Positions 25,556 through 34,956 of a stretch of DNA of 64,000 nucleotides are shown here, in pieces. This DNA is from Akkermansia muciniphila (GTDB lineage Bacteria > Verrucomicrobiota > Verrucomicrobiia > Limisphaerales > SXTU01): the NCBI GenBank assembly GCA_945874145.1, contig CAMCFN010000010.1:21309-85308 (forward strand). The letters are read 5' to 3'. The notes under the pieces are model-generated. The model did not search any database. It was given only the letters and a program-made list of their open reading frames with translations, and was not told the origin of the DNA. How positions within the stretch are numbered: the first letter of the stretch is position 1; each line of letters starts with the position of its first letter. A program made the translations under genes and the position numbers.

Positions 25556-27075
25556 ACTTCTCTCCACTCCGCACTACTGTTCTTGTCGTTATCGCGATCG
25601 TCGTCGGGCTGCTTGGTGGCGCGCTGGGCATGAGTTTCTTTCGCGGTCACGGCAGTGATGCTTCAGTTCTCGCCGATGGCACGCAGGTCTGGACTTGTTC
25701 CATGCACCCGCAGGTGCGCCTGCCCAAGCCCGGCAAGTGCCCGATTTGCTCCATGCCCTTGATTCCCGCGAAGCCGGGGGCCAAGTCCAACGGAACCAAT
25801 GCGTCGACGGCGGCTTCTGAGTCCATGCTGGAGTTGTCCGACCACGCGCGCGCGATGGCCAGCGTGGCGACCGCTGTCGTGGAGCGCCGTCCGTTGACGC
25901 ACGAGATTCGCGCGGTCGGCAAGGTGCAATACAACGAGACCACGCTCGCCGTCATCAACAGCCGCGTGGACGGCTACATCGAGCGACTTTACGTGGATTT
26001 CACCGGCGTGGAGGTGCAGCCCGGCGACCACCTCGTGGACCTTTACAGCCCGGACCTCCTCGTCGCGCAGCAGGAGCTGCTCATCGCGCTGGAGAACCGC
26101 GCCAGCACGAACCTGGTTGGGTCCGCGCGCATCAAGCTGCTCCGCTGGGGCCTCACGCAGGCGCAGGTGGACGACCTGACACAGCACCGAAAAATCAGCG
26201 AGCGCGTCACGCTCTTTTCGCCCAGCCGCGGCACCGTCACCGAGAAGATGGCGGTGCAAAAGGGCATGGTGAAGGCGGGCGAAATGCTCTTCCGCCTCGC
26301 GAACCTCGACTCGGTCTGGCTCTACCTCGATGTCTATGAAAGCGAGCTGGGCCGCGTGCAATATGGCCAACTCGTGGACCTCACCACCGAGGCCCATCCT
26401 GGCCGCACGTTCTCGGGCCGCATCTGGTTCATCAACCCCGTGCTCACCGAGGAGAGCCGCACGGTGAAGGTGCTCGTGAACATCGCGAACACGGACCACG
26501 CGCTGAAGCCCGGCATGTTCGCCAGTGCCATCATCCGCATCCCGCTGCTGTCAGACGGGCGCGCGGCCCCGACGGGCGTCGCGGGACAATTCACCTGCCC
26601 GATGCACCCGCTCGTCCTCCAGCCGCAGCCGGGCAAATGCAAATTGTGCGGCATGGCGCTGACGCAAATCCCCGGCCCGACAGCACAGCTCAAACCCGAG
26701 GAACTTCAAGTTCTCGCCGTGCCCGTGGCCGCCGTGCTCGACAGCGGCGTGCGGACGCTCGTGTATGTCGAGCGGGCAAAGGGACAGTTCGCGCCCGTCG
26801 AGGTGAAGCTCGGTTCGCGCGCGGGTGATTTCTATCCGGTCCTGCGCGGCTTGAACGGCGGCGAGCAAGTTGCGGTGCGCGGGAATTTTCTCTTGGACAG
26901 CCAGTTTCAAGTGCAGGGCTTGCCCAGCCTCTTCTACCCGCAAGGACAGGCTGGTGTCTCTGGTCATCAACACGGCGGCGCGGCTCCGCCCGCACCGGCA
27001 GCGAAGCCCACGGGCCACGAAGGGCACGCCATGCCGAAGGCCGCCGCACCGAAGCCCGCCGAACACAAGCACTGA
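25552..27075 (+). CDS. CusB-type periplasmic adaptor with two heavy-metal-binding domains
   Basis: A 507-aa membrane-fusion protein linking the RND pump to the outer-membrane channel. An N-terminal membrane anchor (VLVVIAIVVGLLGGALGMSFF) precedes a heavy-metal-binding domain at residues 47-75 (WTCSMHPQVRLPKPGKCPIC). The adaptor core with barrel-sandwich features follows (YNETTLAVINSRVDGYIERL). A second copy of the metal motif sits near residues 346-374 (FTCPMHPLVLQPQPGKCKLC), inserted within the adaptor. The C-terminus is rich in His (GHQHGGAA, GHEGHAMP, EHKH). This is unusual wealth of metal ligands and points to Cu/Ag or similar soft metals. ATGA-coupled upstream; the RND gene follows after 3 bp. 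Confidence 0.92.
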   Translation: MNFSPLRTTVLVVIAIVVGLLGGALGMSFFRGHGSDASVLADGTQVWTCSMHPQVRLPKPGKCPICSMPLIPAKPGAKSNGTNASTAASESMLELSDHARAMASVATAVVERRPLTHEIRAVGKVQYNETTLAVINSRVDGYIERLYVDFTGVEVQPGDHLVDLYSPDLLVAQQELLIALENRASTNLVGSARIKLLRWGLTQAQVDDLTQHRKISERVTLFSPSRGTVTEKMAVQKGMVKAGEMLFRLANLDSVWLYLDVYESELGRVQYGQLVDLTTEAHPGRTFSGRIWFINPVLTEESRTVKVLVNIANTDHALKPGMFASAIIRIPLLSDGRAAPTGVAGQFTCPMHPLVLQPQPGKCKLCGMALTQIPGPTAQLKPEELQVLAVPVAAVLDSGVRTLVYVERAKGQFAPVEVKLGSRAGDFYPVLRGLNGGEQVAVRGNFLLDSQFQVQGLPSLFYPQGQAGVSGHQHGGAAPPAPAAKPTGHEGHAMPKAAAPKPAEHKH

Positions 27076-27078
27076 CCT

Positions 27079-30000
27079 ATGGTGGACGCGCTCATCCGCT
27101 GGTGCCTGAAGCACGCCTTCCTCGTCATCATCGGCGTGGTGGCGATCATCGGTGGTGGTTACTACGCGTTGAGGAACACGCCGGTGGATGCCATCCCCGA
27201 CATCGGCGAGAAGCAGATCATCGTCTTCGCGGACTGGCCGGGCCGCTCGCCGCAGGACGTGGACAATCAGGTCACGTATCCGCTCACCACGAGCCTCACC
27301 GGCACGCCGGGCGTGAAGACCATCCGCAGCATGTCCGGCTTCGGCTTCGCGATGGTCTTCGTCATCTTCAAAGACGACGTCGATTACTACTGGGCGCGGT
27401 CCCGCGTGCTGGAACGCATCAACGTCGCCCAGCAACGCCTTCCCACCGGAGTCACACCGGTGCTCGGCCCGGACGCGACGGCGTTGGGGCAGGTCTATTG
27501 GTATACCGTCGAAGGCGAAGGGTTTGACCTCGCGGAGCTGCGCAGCATCCAGGACTGGTATCTCCGTTACCAGCTCAACGCCGTCGAGGGCGTCAGCGAA
27601 GTCGGGAGCATCGGCGGGTTCGTGAAGCAGTATCAGATAGACGTTCACCCCGACAAACTCCGCGCCCATCGCGTCACGCTCATGGACGTGACGACCGCAG
27701 TGCAGAAAGCGAACATTGATGTCGGCGCGAAGGTGATTGAGAAGAACGGCATCGAGTTCTTCATCCGTGGCGTCGGCTTCATCAAGTCGGTCGAGGACCT
27801 GGAGAGGGTCGTCATCCGCCAGGAGAAGGGCACGCCGATTCAGGTGAAGCACGTCGGCACCGTCACGCTCGGCCCGGACTTCCGGCGCGGCGCGCTCGAC
27901 AAGGCCGGCGTGGAGGCCGTCGGCGGCGTTGTGCTGATGCGTTACGGCGAAAACCCGCTCGATGTTGTCGAACGCGTGAAGGCGAAAATCAAGCAGCTCG
28001 AACCCGGCCTGCCGCAGAAGACGCTCGCCGACGGTCGCGTCTCGAAAGTCAAAGTCGTCGCCTTCTACGACCGCACCGACATCGTGAAGGACACGGTTGC
28101 CACGTTGAAGGAGGCGCTCACCGAGGAGGCGCTCATGGCCAGCGCGGTCATCCTGATTTTCCTGCTGCATCTGCGCAGCACGGTGTCGGTGCTCGCCACC
28201 CTGCCGCTGTCCGTCTGCCTGTGCTTCGTGCTCATGTATGCGTTCGGCGTGGACTCGAACATCATGTCGCTTGCGGGCCTCGCCATCGCCATCGGCGATG
28301 TGGCGGACATGGGCATCATCATGACGGAAAACATTTACCGTCACATCGCCATCGGCGACCCCAAGAAGTCGCACTTTGAACGGGTCTACGACGGCGCGCG
28401 AGAGGTGGGCGGCGCGATTGTCACGGCGGTGTCCAACACGCTCGTGTCGTTCATCCCGGTGTTCTTCCTCACCGACCAGGAGGGGAAGCTCTTCCAGCCG
28501 CTCGCCTTCACGAAGACTTTCACCATTGGCTCCAGCGTCATCCTCGCGCTGACGGTCGTGCCGCTGATTTGTTACTTCCTGTTCCGGCCGGTGACCTGGT
28601 CGAAGCGCACGGTCTGGATTTTGGCCGGCGCGCTGGGCTTCGTTACCACGGTGGCCATGCACTTCATCTTCATGTGGGCTGGGGCGACGGGCCACTACAG
28701 CGGCTGGCCGATGGCCATCGCGACCGGCGTCATCGTCGCGCTCGCGGTCGTGCGCATGACGCGCGAGCGCTTCCTGCCACTGGAGGAGAACGCCGTCTCG
28801 CGCCGTGTGGCCGGCGTCTATGAGCCGGCGCTCCGGTGGATTCTGAACCACAAGAAGACCTTCCTCGTTGCGCCCGTGGTGATTCTCATGCTCGGCCTCA
28901 CCATCTGGCTCGGCATCGGCACGACGCTGAAGCCCGTCGAGTGGCTTGCCAACCTCGGCGGGCCCGCCGACCACCCGCGCGCCGAACTCGACCAGCTCCG
29001 CTGGCAGACCGTGCGCCGCGCCGATGGCTCAACGCACAGCCGGATGGTCGCCCACAAGCAGTCCCCCGACAGTGAAGCGGTCGTCCGGGAGACGCGCATC
29101 TTTCCGGGCATCGGACGCGAGTTCATGCCGCCGCTGGATGAAGGCTCGTTCCTCTACATGCCCTCGCTGCTGCCGCAGGCGGGCCTCGGTCCCGCCATCG
29201 AAGTGAACTCGAAACAGGACCTCGCCATCGCCAGCGTGCCGGAGGTGGAGAGCGTCGTGGGGAAGATTGGCCGTGCCGAGTCCGCGCTCGACCCCGCGCC
29301 CATCGGCATGATGGAGAGCATCGTCATTCTCAAGCCGGAATCCAAGTGGCGACATATGCCGGTGAAACGGGTGTTCTCCGACTGGCCCGGCTGGGTGAAG
29401 AAGCCGTTGACGTGGCTCTGGCCGGAGCACCGCCCCATCACCAAGAGCGAGATTCTAACCGAGCTTCAGGAGAAGACATCCATTCCCGGCGTGCTGCCGA
29501 CCTTCCTGCAACCGATTCAGACGCGGCTCGTGATGCTCCAGACCGGCTTCCGCGCGATGATGGGAGTCAAGATTTACGGCAGCGACTTGAAGGAGATTGA
29601 GCGCCTCGGTCTCGAAATCGAGCAACTCCTCAAGCACGTCCCCGGCGCGACGGACATCATCGCCGACCGCATTGTGGGCAAGCCGTATCTGGAATTCGAG
29701 ATAGACCGCGACCGCATCGCGCGCTACGGCGTGAGCATCCGTGACGTGCAGGATGTCATCGAAGTCGCCATCGGCGGCATGAACCTCATGGAGTCTGTCG
29801 AGGGCCGGGAGCGTTACCCGATTCGCGTCCGTTACCTGCGCGAGTTCCGCGAGGACCTTCCCGAGCTGGAGAAAATTCTCCTGCCCACCAGCACCGGCGC
29901 ACAGGTGCCGCTCGCGCAAGTCGTCACCATCAAGAGCGTCCTTGGTCCGCAGGAAATCAAAGGCGAGCGCGGCCTGCTCGTCGGCTACGTGACCATGAAC

Positions 30001-30687
30001 ACCCGCGACCGCGACGAGGTGAGCGTGGTCGAGGACGCCGAGCGAGCACTGCAAGCCGCGCTCAAGGACGGCCGCCTCAGGCTGCCCGCCGGCTACTACT
30101 GGGAATGGAGCGGCCAGTTCGAGAACCAGGTGCGCGCCACCGCCCGGATGCAAATCCTCGTGCCCGTCTGCCTCGCCATCATGTTCGTGATGCTCTACCT
30201 CGGCTTCGAGCGCTGGTGGATTGCGCCGATTATTTACTTCGGGGTGCTGGTCTCCGCCTCGGGCGGCTTCATCATGCTCGCGTTATGGGGTGTGAATCTG
30301 TCAATCGCCGTATGGGTAGGGTTCCTGGTCCTCTTCGGCGTGGTGGATGACGACGGCGTCGTCATCGCCACCTATCTCGAAGGCGTCTTCAAAGACCGCG
30401 CGTTCCAGTCCGTCACCGAAATTCGCGATGCGACCATCGAGGCCGGTCTGCGGCGCATCCGGCCATGTCTCATGACCATCGCGACGACCGTGTTCGGCCT
30501 CCTGCCCATCTTCTGGGCCACCGGACGCGGCACGGACGTGATGAAGCCCATGGCCATCCCGTCGGTAGGCGGCATGGCGGTGAGCCTGATCACGCTGTTC
30601 ATCGTGCCGTGCATGTTCTGCGCCGTGGAAGAGTGGAAATGGAAGCGGGCACAACGGACATTGCCAACGGCTAGCGGAGCAGCATGA
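27079..30687 (+). CDS. CusA/CzcA-family heavy-metal RND efflux pump
   Basis: A 1202-aa inner-membrane RND transporter, trimeric and proton-driven. The start FLVIIGVVAIIGGGYYALRN and PVDAIPDIGEKQIIVFADWP is typical of HME-RND proteins; the length is above the usual 1040-1050 aa. Methionines at places equivalent to the CusA set are visible in REFMPPLDEGSFLYMPS, APIGMMES and RLVMLQTGFRAMMGVKIYG, favouring Cu+/Ag+. TM4 reads AIAIGDVADMGIIMTENIYR with acidic residues for proton relay. Part of the extra length is an insert in the second half (ELDQLRWQTVRRADGSTHSR region) and longer hydrophobic stretches near 28570-28760. It is the third gene of the operon. Confidence 0.93.
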   Translation: MVDALIRWCLKHAFLVIIGVVAIIGGGYYALRNTPVDAIPDIGEKQIIVFADWPGRSPQDVDNQVTYPLTTSLTGTPGVKTIRSMSGFGFAMVFVIFKDDVDYYWARSRVLERINVAQQRLPTGVTPVLGPDATALGQVYWYTVEGEGFDLAELRSIQDWYLRYQLNAVEGVSEVGSIGGFVKQYQIDVHPDKLRAHRVTLMDVTTAVQKANIDVGAKVIEKNGIEFFIRGVGFIKSVEDLERVVIRQEKGTPIQVKHVGTVTLGPDFRRGALDKAGVEAVGGVVLMRYGENPLDVVERVKAKIKQLEPGLPQKTLADGRVSKVKVVAFYDRTDIVKDTVATLKEALTEEALMASAVILIFLLHLRSTVSVLATLPLSVCLCFVLMYAFGVDSNIMSLAGLAIAIGDVADMGIIMTENIYRHIAIGDPKKSHFERVYDGAREVGGAIVTAVSNTLVSFIPVFFLTDQEGKLFQPLAFTKTFTIGSSVILALTVVPLICYFLFRPVTWSKRTVWILAGALGFVTTVAMHFIFMWAGATGHYSGWPMAIATGVIVALAVVRMTRERFLPLEENAVSRRVAGVYEPALRWILNHKKTFLVAPVVILMLGLTIWLGIGTTLKPVEWLANLGGPADHPRAELDQLRWQTVRRADGSTHSRMVAHKQSPDSEAVVRETRIFPGIGREFMPPLDEGSFLYMPSLLPQAGLGPAIEVNSKQDLAIASVPEVESVVGKIGRAESALDPAPIGMMESIVILKPESKWRHMPVKRVFSDWPGWVKKPLTWLWPEHRPITKSEILTELQEKTSIPGVLPTFLQPIQTRLVMLQTGFRAMMGVKIYGSDLKEIERLGLEIEQLLKHVPGATDIIADRIVGKPYLEFEIDRDRIARYGVSIRDVQDVIEVAIGGMNLMESVEGRERYPIRVRYLREFREDLPELEKILLPTSTGAQVPLAQVVTIKSVLGPQEIKGERGLLVGYVTMNTRDRDEVSVVEDAERALQAALKDGRLRLPAGYYWEWSGQFENQVRATARMQILVPVCLAIMFVMLYLGFERWWIAPIIYFGVLVSASGGFIMLALWGVNLSIAVWVGFLVLFGVVDDDGVVIATYLEGVFKDRAFQSVTEIRDATIEAGLRRIRPCLMTIATTVFGLLPIFWATGRGTDVMKPMAIPSVGGMAVSLITLFIVPCMFCAVEEWKWKRAQRTLPTASGAA

Positions 30688-30708
30688 ATCTGGCACCTTC
30701 ACGACCAC

Positions 30709-32067
30709 ATGAGTGTCATCGCCAGCGAAATTATCATCATCGTATTGCTTGTGCTGGCCAACGGCATGTTCGCAATGGCGGAGCTGGCCATCATCTCCTG
30801 CCGCAAGGCCAAGCTCCGCAAGCTGGCCGAGCAGGGTGATGCGCGGGCGCAGGCGGCCTTGGAGCTGGCGGAGTCGCCCAACCGCTTTCTGTCCACTGTG
30901 CAGGTGGGCATCACGCTCATCGGCGTGTTGGCGGGGGCATTCGGCGGCGCGACCATCGCACGGGAGATTGCCAGCGCCTTGAAACCCTTCCCGGTTCTGG
31001 CCAGCTCCGGCGAGGCGATCGGGGTGGGTACGGTCGTGCTGGGCATCACCGTGCTGTCGGTGGTGCTTGGTGAGCTGGTGCCCAAGCGGCTGGCGCTGAA
31101 CAATCCGCTGGGCGTGGCGCTGGCGTTGGCCCGGCCCGTGCGCGGGCTTTCCAACCTGACCGCCCCGGTCGTGCGGCTTCTGGGCGCGCTGACCGACGTG
31201 GTGTTGAAGCTGTTCGGTTTCCAAGCCCGATCCGAACCCGCCGTCACCGAGGACGAAGTGCGTTCGCTCGTCGAGCAGGGACATCAGGCGGGCGTGTTCT
31301 TCAAGGCGGAAAAGGAGCTGGTCGAGCACGCTCTGGCGCTGGACCGCAAGTGCGTTGGCGACTTGATGACGCAGCGGGCGCAGATCATCTGGCTCAACAT
31401 CGCCGACTCCGACGAGGTGAACTGGCGGCGGATCGTCACCAGCGGTCACACTTACTTCCCCGTTTATGAAGGCCAGCGGGACAATGTGCTGGGCGTGGTG
31501 TCGTTGAAGGCGCTCTGGGCCAATCTCGCCCTCACACAGTCCACCCATTTGCGCTCCCTGCTCACCGAGCCGTTGTTCGTCCCGGCCAACATGACCGCGC
31601 TCAAGCTGCTCGAAACCTTCAAGCAGACCCGCAAGCATCTGGCGCTGGTGCCGGACGAGTTCGGCACGGTGCAGGGGTTGGTGACGCTGGTGGACGTGTT
31701 CGAGGAAATTGTCGGCGACATTCCCGCCTTCGACCAACCGCCGCAGGTGCAGATCGTGCGCCGGGAGGATGGTTCGTGGCTGGTGGACGCCTCGCTGGAG
31801 CTGGCTCCGCTGAAACAGTTGCTCGGCGTGAAGGCTCTGCCTGGAGAGGAGCAGCAGGAGTATGAGACGTTGAGTGGCTTCCTGCTACACCAGATGCAGC
31901 GTATCCCGCACGAGGGCGATCATTTCGAGTGGGGCGGCTTTCGCTTCGAAGTGGCGGACGTTGACCGCCACCGGCTGGACAAGGTTTTAATCCAGGCGCT
32001 CCAACCGGCGGCAACCAGCACCTTGCCTGCTGCCAGTCCGCACAACTGCTCTGGGGGACCATCATGA
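30709..32067 (+). CDS. CNNM/HlyC-CorC-like membrane protein (DUF21-CBS-CorC_HlyC)
   Basis: A 452-aa protein of the CNNM transporter family. A DUF21 membrane domain covers the first 180 residues (IIIVLLVLANGMFAMAELAI, GVLAGAFGGATIAREIA, LGITVLSVVLGELVPKRLAL). CBS motifs follow (VGDLMTQRAQIIWLNIADSD, HTYFPVYEGQRDNVLGVVSL) and a CorC_HlyC domain ends the protein (VRREDGSWLVDASLELAPL). Family members export Mg2+ or modulate divalent-cation balance. It begins 21 bp after the RND gene and overlaps the P-type ATPase gene by ATGA, so it appears to be part of the same metal operon. Confidence 0.9.
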   Translation: MSVIASEIIIIVLLVLANGMFAMAELAIISCRKAKLRKLAEQGDARAQAALELAESPNRFLSTVQVGITLIGVLAGAFGGATIAREIASALKPFPVLASSGEAIGVGTVVLGITVLSVVLGELVPKRLALNNPLGVALALARPVRGLSNLTAPVVRLLGALTDVVLKLFGFQARSEPAVTEDEVRSLVEQGHQAGVFFKAEKELVEHALALDRKCVGDLMTQRAQIIWLNIADSDEVNWRRIVTSGHTYFPVYEGQRDNVLGVVSLKALWANLALTQSTHLRSLLTEPLFVPANMTALKLLETFKQTRKHLALVPDEFGTVQGLVTLVDVFEEIVGDIPAFDQPPQVQIVRREDGSWLVDASLELAPLKQLLGVKALPGEEQQEYETLSGFLLHQMQRIPHEGDHFEWGGFRFEVADVDRHRLDKVLIQALQPAATSTLPAASPHNCSGGPS

Positions 32068-34799
32068 ACCCGCCCCCAACCCCCACGCCCGCCTCCACCC
32101 CTTGGCATAGCCTGCCAGCCGGCGAAGCCCTCGCGCGCTTAAAGGTGAACCCAGCGGAGGGTCTCGCCCAAGACGAAGCCGCGCGCAGGCTTGCCGAGCA
32201 TGGGCCGAACACGCTGCCGGAAGCCGAGCATCGCCCGCTCTGGCGGGTCTTCGCGCGGCAGTTCGCCAGCCCGCTCATCTACATCCTGTTCGTCGCGGCG
32301 GCCATTGCCTTTGCGATGGGCCATCGCAGTGATGCCGCCGTCATTCTCGTGGTGGTGCTGGTGAACGCGATCATCGGCACGTTCCAGGAAGGCCGCGCCG
32401 AGCGCTCGATGGAGGCCTTGCAACGCCTGTCCGCGCTCAAGGTGCGCGTGGTGCGCGGCGGCCGGGAGGAAATCATAGAGGCGCATGGGCTGGTGCCCGG
32501 TGACCTCGTGCTGCTGGCCGCCGGCGACGCGGTGGGCGCGGACGCGCGGGTGCTGGAAGCCGCCGCGCTCGAAGCTGCCGAGGCCGCGCTCACGGGCGAA
32601 TCGCTTCCGGTCACCAAGCAGTTGGAGGCGTTGCCGGAGGACACGTCGCTCGCCGACCGCAGCAACATGGTTTACTCCGGCACGCACATCGCGGCCGGGC
32701 GGGGCAAGGCGCTGGTGGTGACCACCAGCCTCGCCACGGAAGTGGGCAAGATTGCCAAACTTACCTCCTCAGCGATCGATCCCAAGACGCCGTTGGAGCT
32801 GCGCATCCAACAGTTCGGCCGCTACTTGGTCGGCGCGGCCATAGCCATTTTCATCATCGTCGTTGCGTTTGGCCTGATGCGCGGGATGCCCTTCCTGGAA
32901 ATTCTCATGGTGGCGATCAGCCAGATGGTCTCGATGGTGCCGGAGGGCTTGCCGGTGGCCATGACGATTGCGCTGGCCGTGGGGATGCAGCGCATGGCCA
33001 AGCGCGGTGCCATCGTGCGCCGGCTCGCGGCGGTCGAAACGCTGGGTTCCACCAGCGTGATTTGCAGCGACAAGACCGGCACGCTGACGAAGAACGAGAT
33101 GACCGTCACCGCGCTCTGGCTGCCGGATGGGCGGGCCATTCAGGTCAGCGGAGCGGGCTATGAACCGGTGGGCAACCTCACGTTGAGCAGCGCGGAGCTG
33201 ACGCCGGATCGTGACCCCGGCGTGCGACCGCTGCTCGAAGCCGTCGCGCTCTGCAACGACGCCCAGTTGGTGCCGCCGGATGACACCGACCCGCGCTGGC
33301 GACCGCTGGGCGATCCCACCGAGGCGGCGTTGCTCACCCTCGCGGCCAAAGGCCAGGTGGAACCCGCCGCCCTGCGCCGCGACTGGCCGCGGCAGGCTGA
33401 AATCCCCTTTGATTCCGGCCCCAAGATGATGGCCACGCAACACGGACACACGACCCTGCCAAGCCGGGTTTTCATCAAAGGCGCACCCGAGGCCGTGCTT
33501 GAACTGTGCGAGCGCGCCCGGTTTGGCGGCGAGCTGCGACCGTTGGATGACGGCTTGCGGCAGCAAACGCTTGCGGCGGCGGAGGCACTTGCCAGCCAGG
33601 CCCTTCGCTGCCTCGCCGTGGCTGAAGCGGAGAGCAACGCCATGGACCCGGCCGGTGGCTTCGCCCAGTTCAAGGGCCGGACCACGTTGCTCGGGCTCAT
33701 CGGGCAGATGGACCCGCCGCGCGATGAGGTGAAGGCAGCGGTGGCCGAGTCCCGCGCCGCCGGCATCCGGCCGGTCATGGTGACCGGCGATCACAAGATC
33801 ACCGGGCTGGCCGTCGCCCGCACGCTCGGCATCGCGCGCGACGGCGACCTCGCCGTGGATGGCAACGAACTGGAGAAGATGTCGGAGCCGGATTTGCGCA
33901 CCAAGCTCGACCGCATCTCGGTCTTCGCCCGGGTGCATCCCGCGCAGAAGCTCCGCATCGTGGCCGCCTTCCAAGCCCAGCAGCGCGTGGTGGCCATGAC
34001 CGGCGATGGCGTGAATGACGCGCCAGCACTGGCCACCGCCGACGTGGGCGTGGCCATGGGCATCACGGGCACGGAGGTGGCCAAGGGCGCGGCCAAGATC
34101 GTCATCACCGACGACAACTTCGCCACCATCGTCAACGCCGTCGAGGAAGGGCGGCTCGTCTATCGCAACCTGAAGAAGGTGATTCTATTCCTGTTCGCGA
34201 CCTCGATTGACGAGGTCATCGTGCTGCTGCTGGCGCTGTTCTGCGGCTATCCGCTGCCGCTCTCCGCCGTGCAAATCCTGTGGGTGAACATCGTCACCGA
34301 GGGCGTGCTCACCGTGAACCTCGTGCTGGAAGGCCCGGAGGGCGACGAGATGCGCCGCCCGCCGACTCCCGCCGCCGAGCCGCTGGTGGACCGCACGATG
34401 TGGCAGCGCATGTTGGTGATGGTCACGGCTTCCGTCACCGCCATCTTCGGGTTCTTCGTGTGGCGGCTCTCGACGGGCGTGCCCTTCGAGCTGGTGCGGA
34501 CCGAAACCTTCACGGTGCTGGTGGTCTGCCAGTGGTTCAATGTGCTGAATTGTCGGAGTGAGCTGAATTCGGCGCTGAACTGGAGCATTTTCAAGAACTG
34601 GTGGCTGCTCGGCGGCATCCTGCTCGGCAACGTGCTGCAACTGCTCGTCATTTACACCGAGCCGATGAACCGGATTTTCCACACGGTGCCCATTTCGCTG
34701 CCTGACTTTTTCCTCATCGGCGCGGTGGCCAGCCTGGTGTTGTGGGCGGAGGAGGCGCGGAAGTTCTTCGCACGGCGTTCACTCCGCAGGGGCGCATGA
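32064..34799 (+). CDS. P2-type cation-transporting ATPase
   Basis: A 911-aa P-type ATPase of the PacL/PMA-like class. The N-terminal cation-ATPase domain (ARRLAEHGPNTLPEAEHRPL) is followed by the TGES loop (AALTGESLPVTKQLE), the phosphorylation site VICSDKTGTLTKNEMTV (Asp near residue 336), and the hinge VVAMTGDGVNDAPALATADV. SMVPEGLPVAMTIALAVGMQ in TM4 and VQILWVNIVTEG in TM6 are ion-site regions typical of Ca2+/Mn2+-type pumps. There are no CPx motif or N-terminal heavy-metal domains, so it is not a Cu ATPase. Coupled by ATGA to the CNNM-like gene and last in the operon. Confidence 0.92.
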   Translation: MNPPPTPTPASTPWHSLPAGEALARLKVNPAEGLAQDEAARRLAEHGPNTLPEAEHRPLWRVFARQFASPLIYILFVAAAIAFAMGHRSDAAVILVVVLVNAIIGTFQEGRAERSMEALQRLSALKVRVVRGGREEIIEAHGLVPGDLVLLAAGDAVGADARVLEAAALEAAEAALTGESLPVTKQLEALPEDTSLADRSNMVYSGTHIAAGRGKALVVTTSLATEVGKIAKLTSSAIDPKTPLELRIQQFGRYLVGAAIAIFIIVVAFGLMRGMPFLEILMVAISQMVSMVPEGLPVAMTIALAVGMQRMAKRGAIVRRLAAVETLGSTSVICSDKTGTLTKNEMTVTALWLPDGRAIQVSGAGYEPVGNLTLSSAELTPDRDPGVRPLLEAVALCNDAQLVPPDDTDPRWRPLGDPTEAALLTLAAKGQVEPAALRRDWPRQAEIPFDSGPKMMATQHGHTTLPSRVFIKGAPEAVLELCERARFGGELRPLDDGLRQQTLAAAEALASQALRCLAVAEAESNAMDPAGGFAQFKGRTTLLGLIGQMDPPRDEVKAAVAESRAAGIRPVMVTGDHKITGLAVARTLGIARDGDLAVDGNELEKMSEPDLRTKLDRISVFARVHPAQKLRIVAAFQAQQRVVAMTGDGVNDAPALATADVGVAMGITGTEVAKGAAKIVITDDNFATIVNAVEEGRLVYRNLKKVILFLFATSIDEVIVLLLALFCGYPLPLSAVQILWVNIVTEGVLTVNLVLEGPEGDEMRRPPTPAAEPLVDRTMWQRMLVMVTASVTAIFGFFVWRLSTGVPFELVRTETFTVLVVCQWFNVLNCRSELNSALNWSIFKNWWLLGGILLGNVLQLLVIYTEPMNRIFHTVPISLPDFFLIGAVASLVLWAEEARKFFARRSLRRGA

Positions 34800-34835
34800 G
34801 CCCGAATTCCTGACTCGGACGAGTGCCGAGGGCAC

Positions 34836-34932
34836 GGAACGCGGCATTCATGCCACAGCATCGTGCGCAGGTTAGGACCGATCGAACCGCACTGTTGCAA
34901 CCGAGCTTTCTGCGGCGTGAACGCCGTGCTCC
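34836..34932. repeat. BIME-like inverted repeat pair, family A copy 3
   Basis: Facing hairpin arms at 34836-34857 and 34910-34932. The first arm closes with A-T around TGAA, the second with G-C. It fills the convergent gap between the P-type ATPase gene and the helicase gene, where no separate terminator is seen. Confidence 0.75.
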
Positions 34933-34956
34933 GTGCCGCTCCGATTCATCGCCTGA

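Noticed and set aside
26551..28974. An 807-codon open frame on the minus strand opposite the RND pump
   Set aside because: Very rich in Arg, His, Asp and Glu, with no fold pattern; it is the shadow of the adaptor and RND genes.
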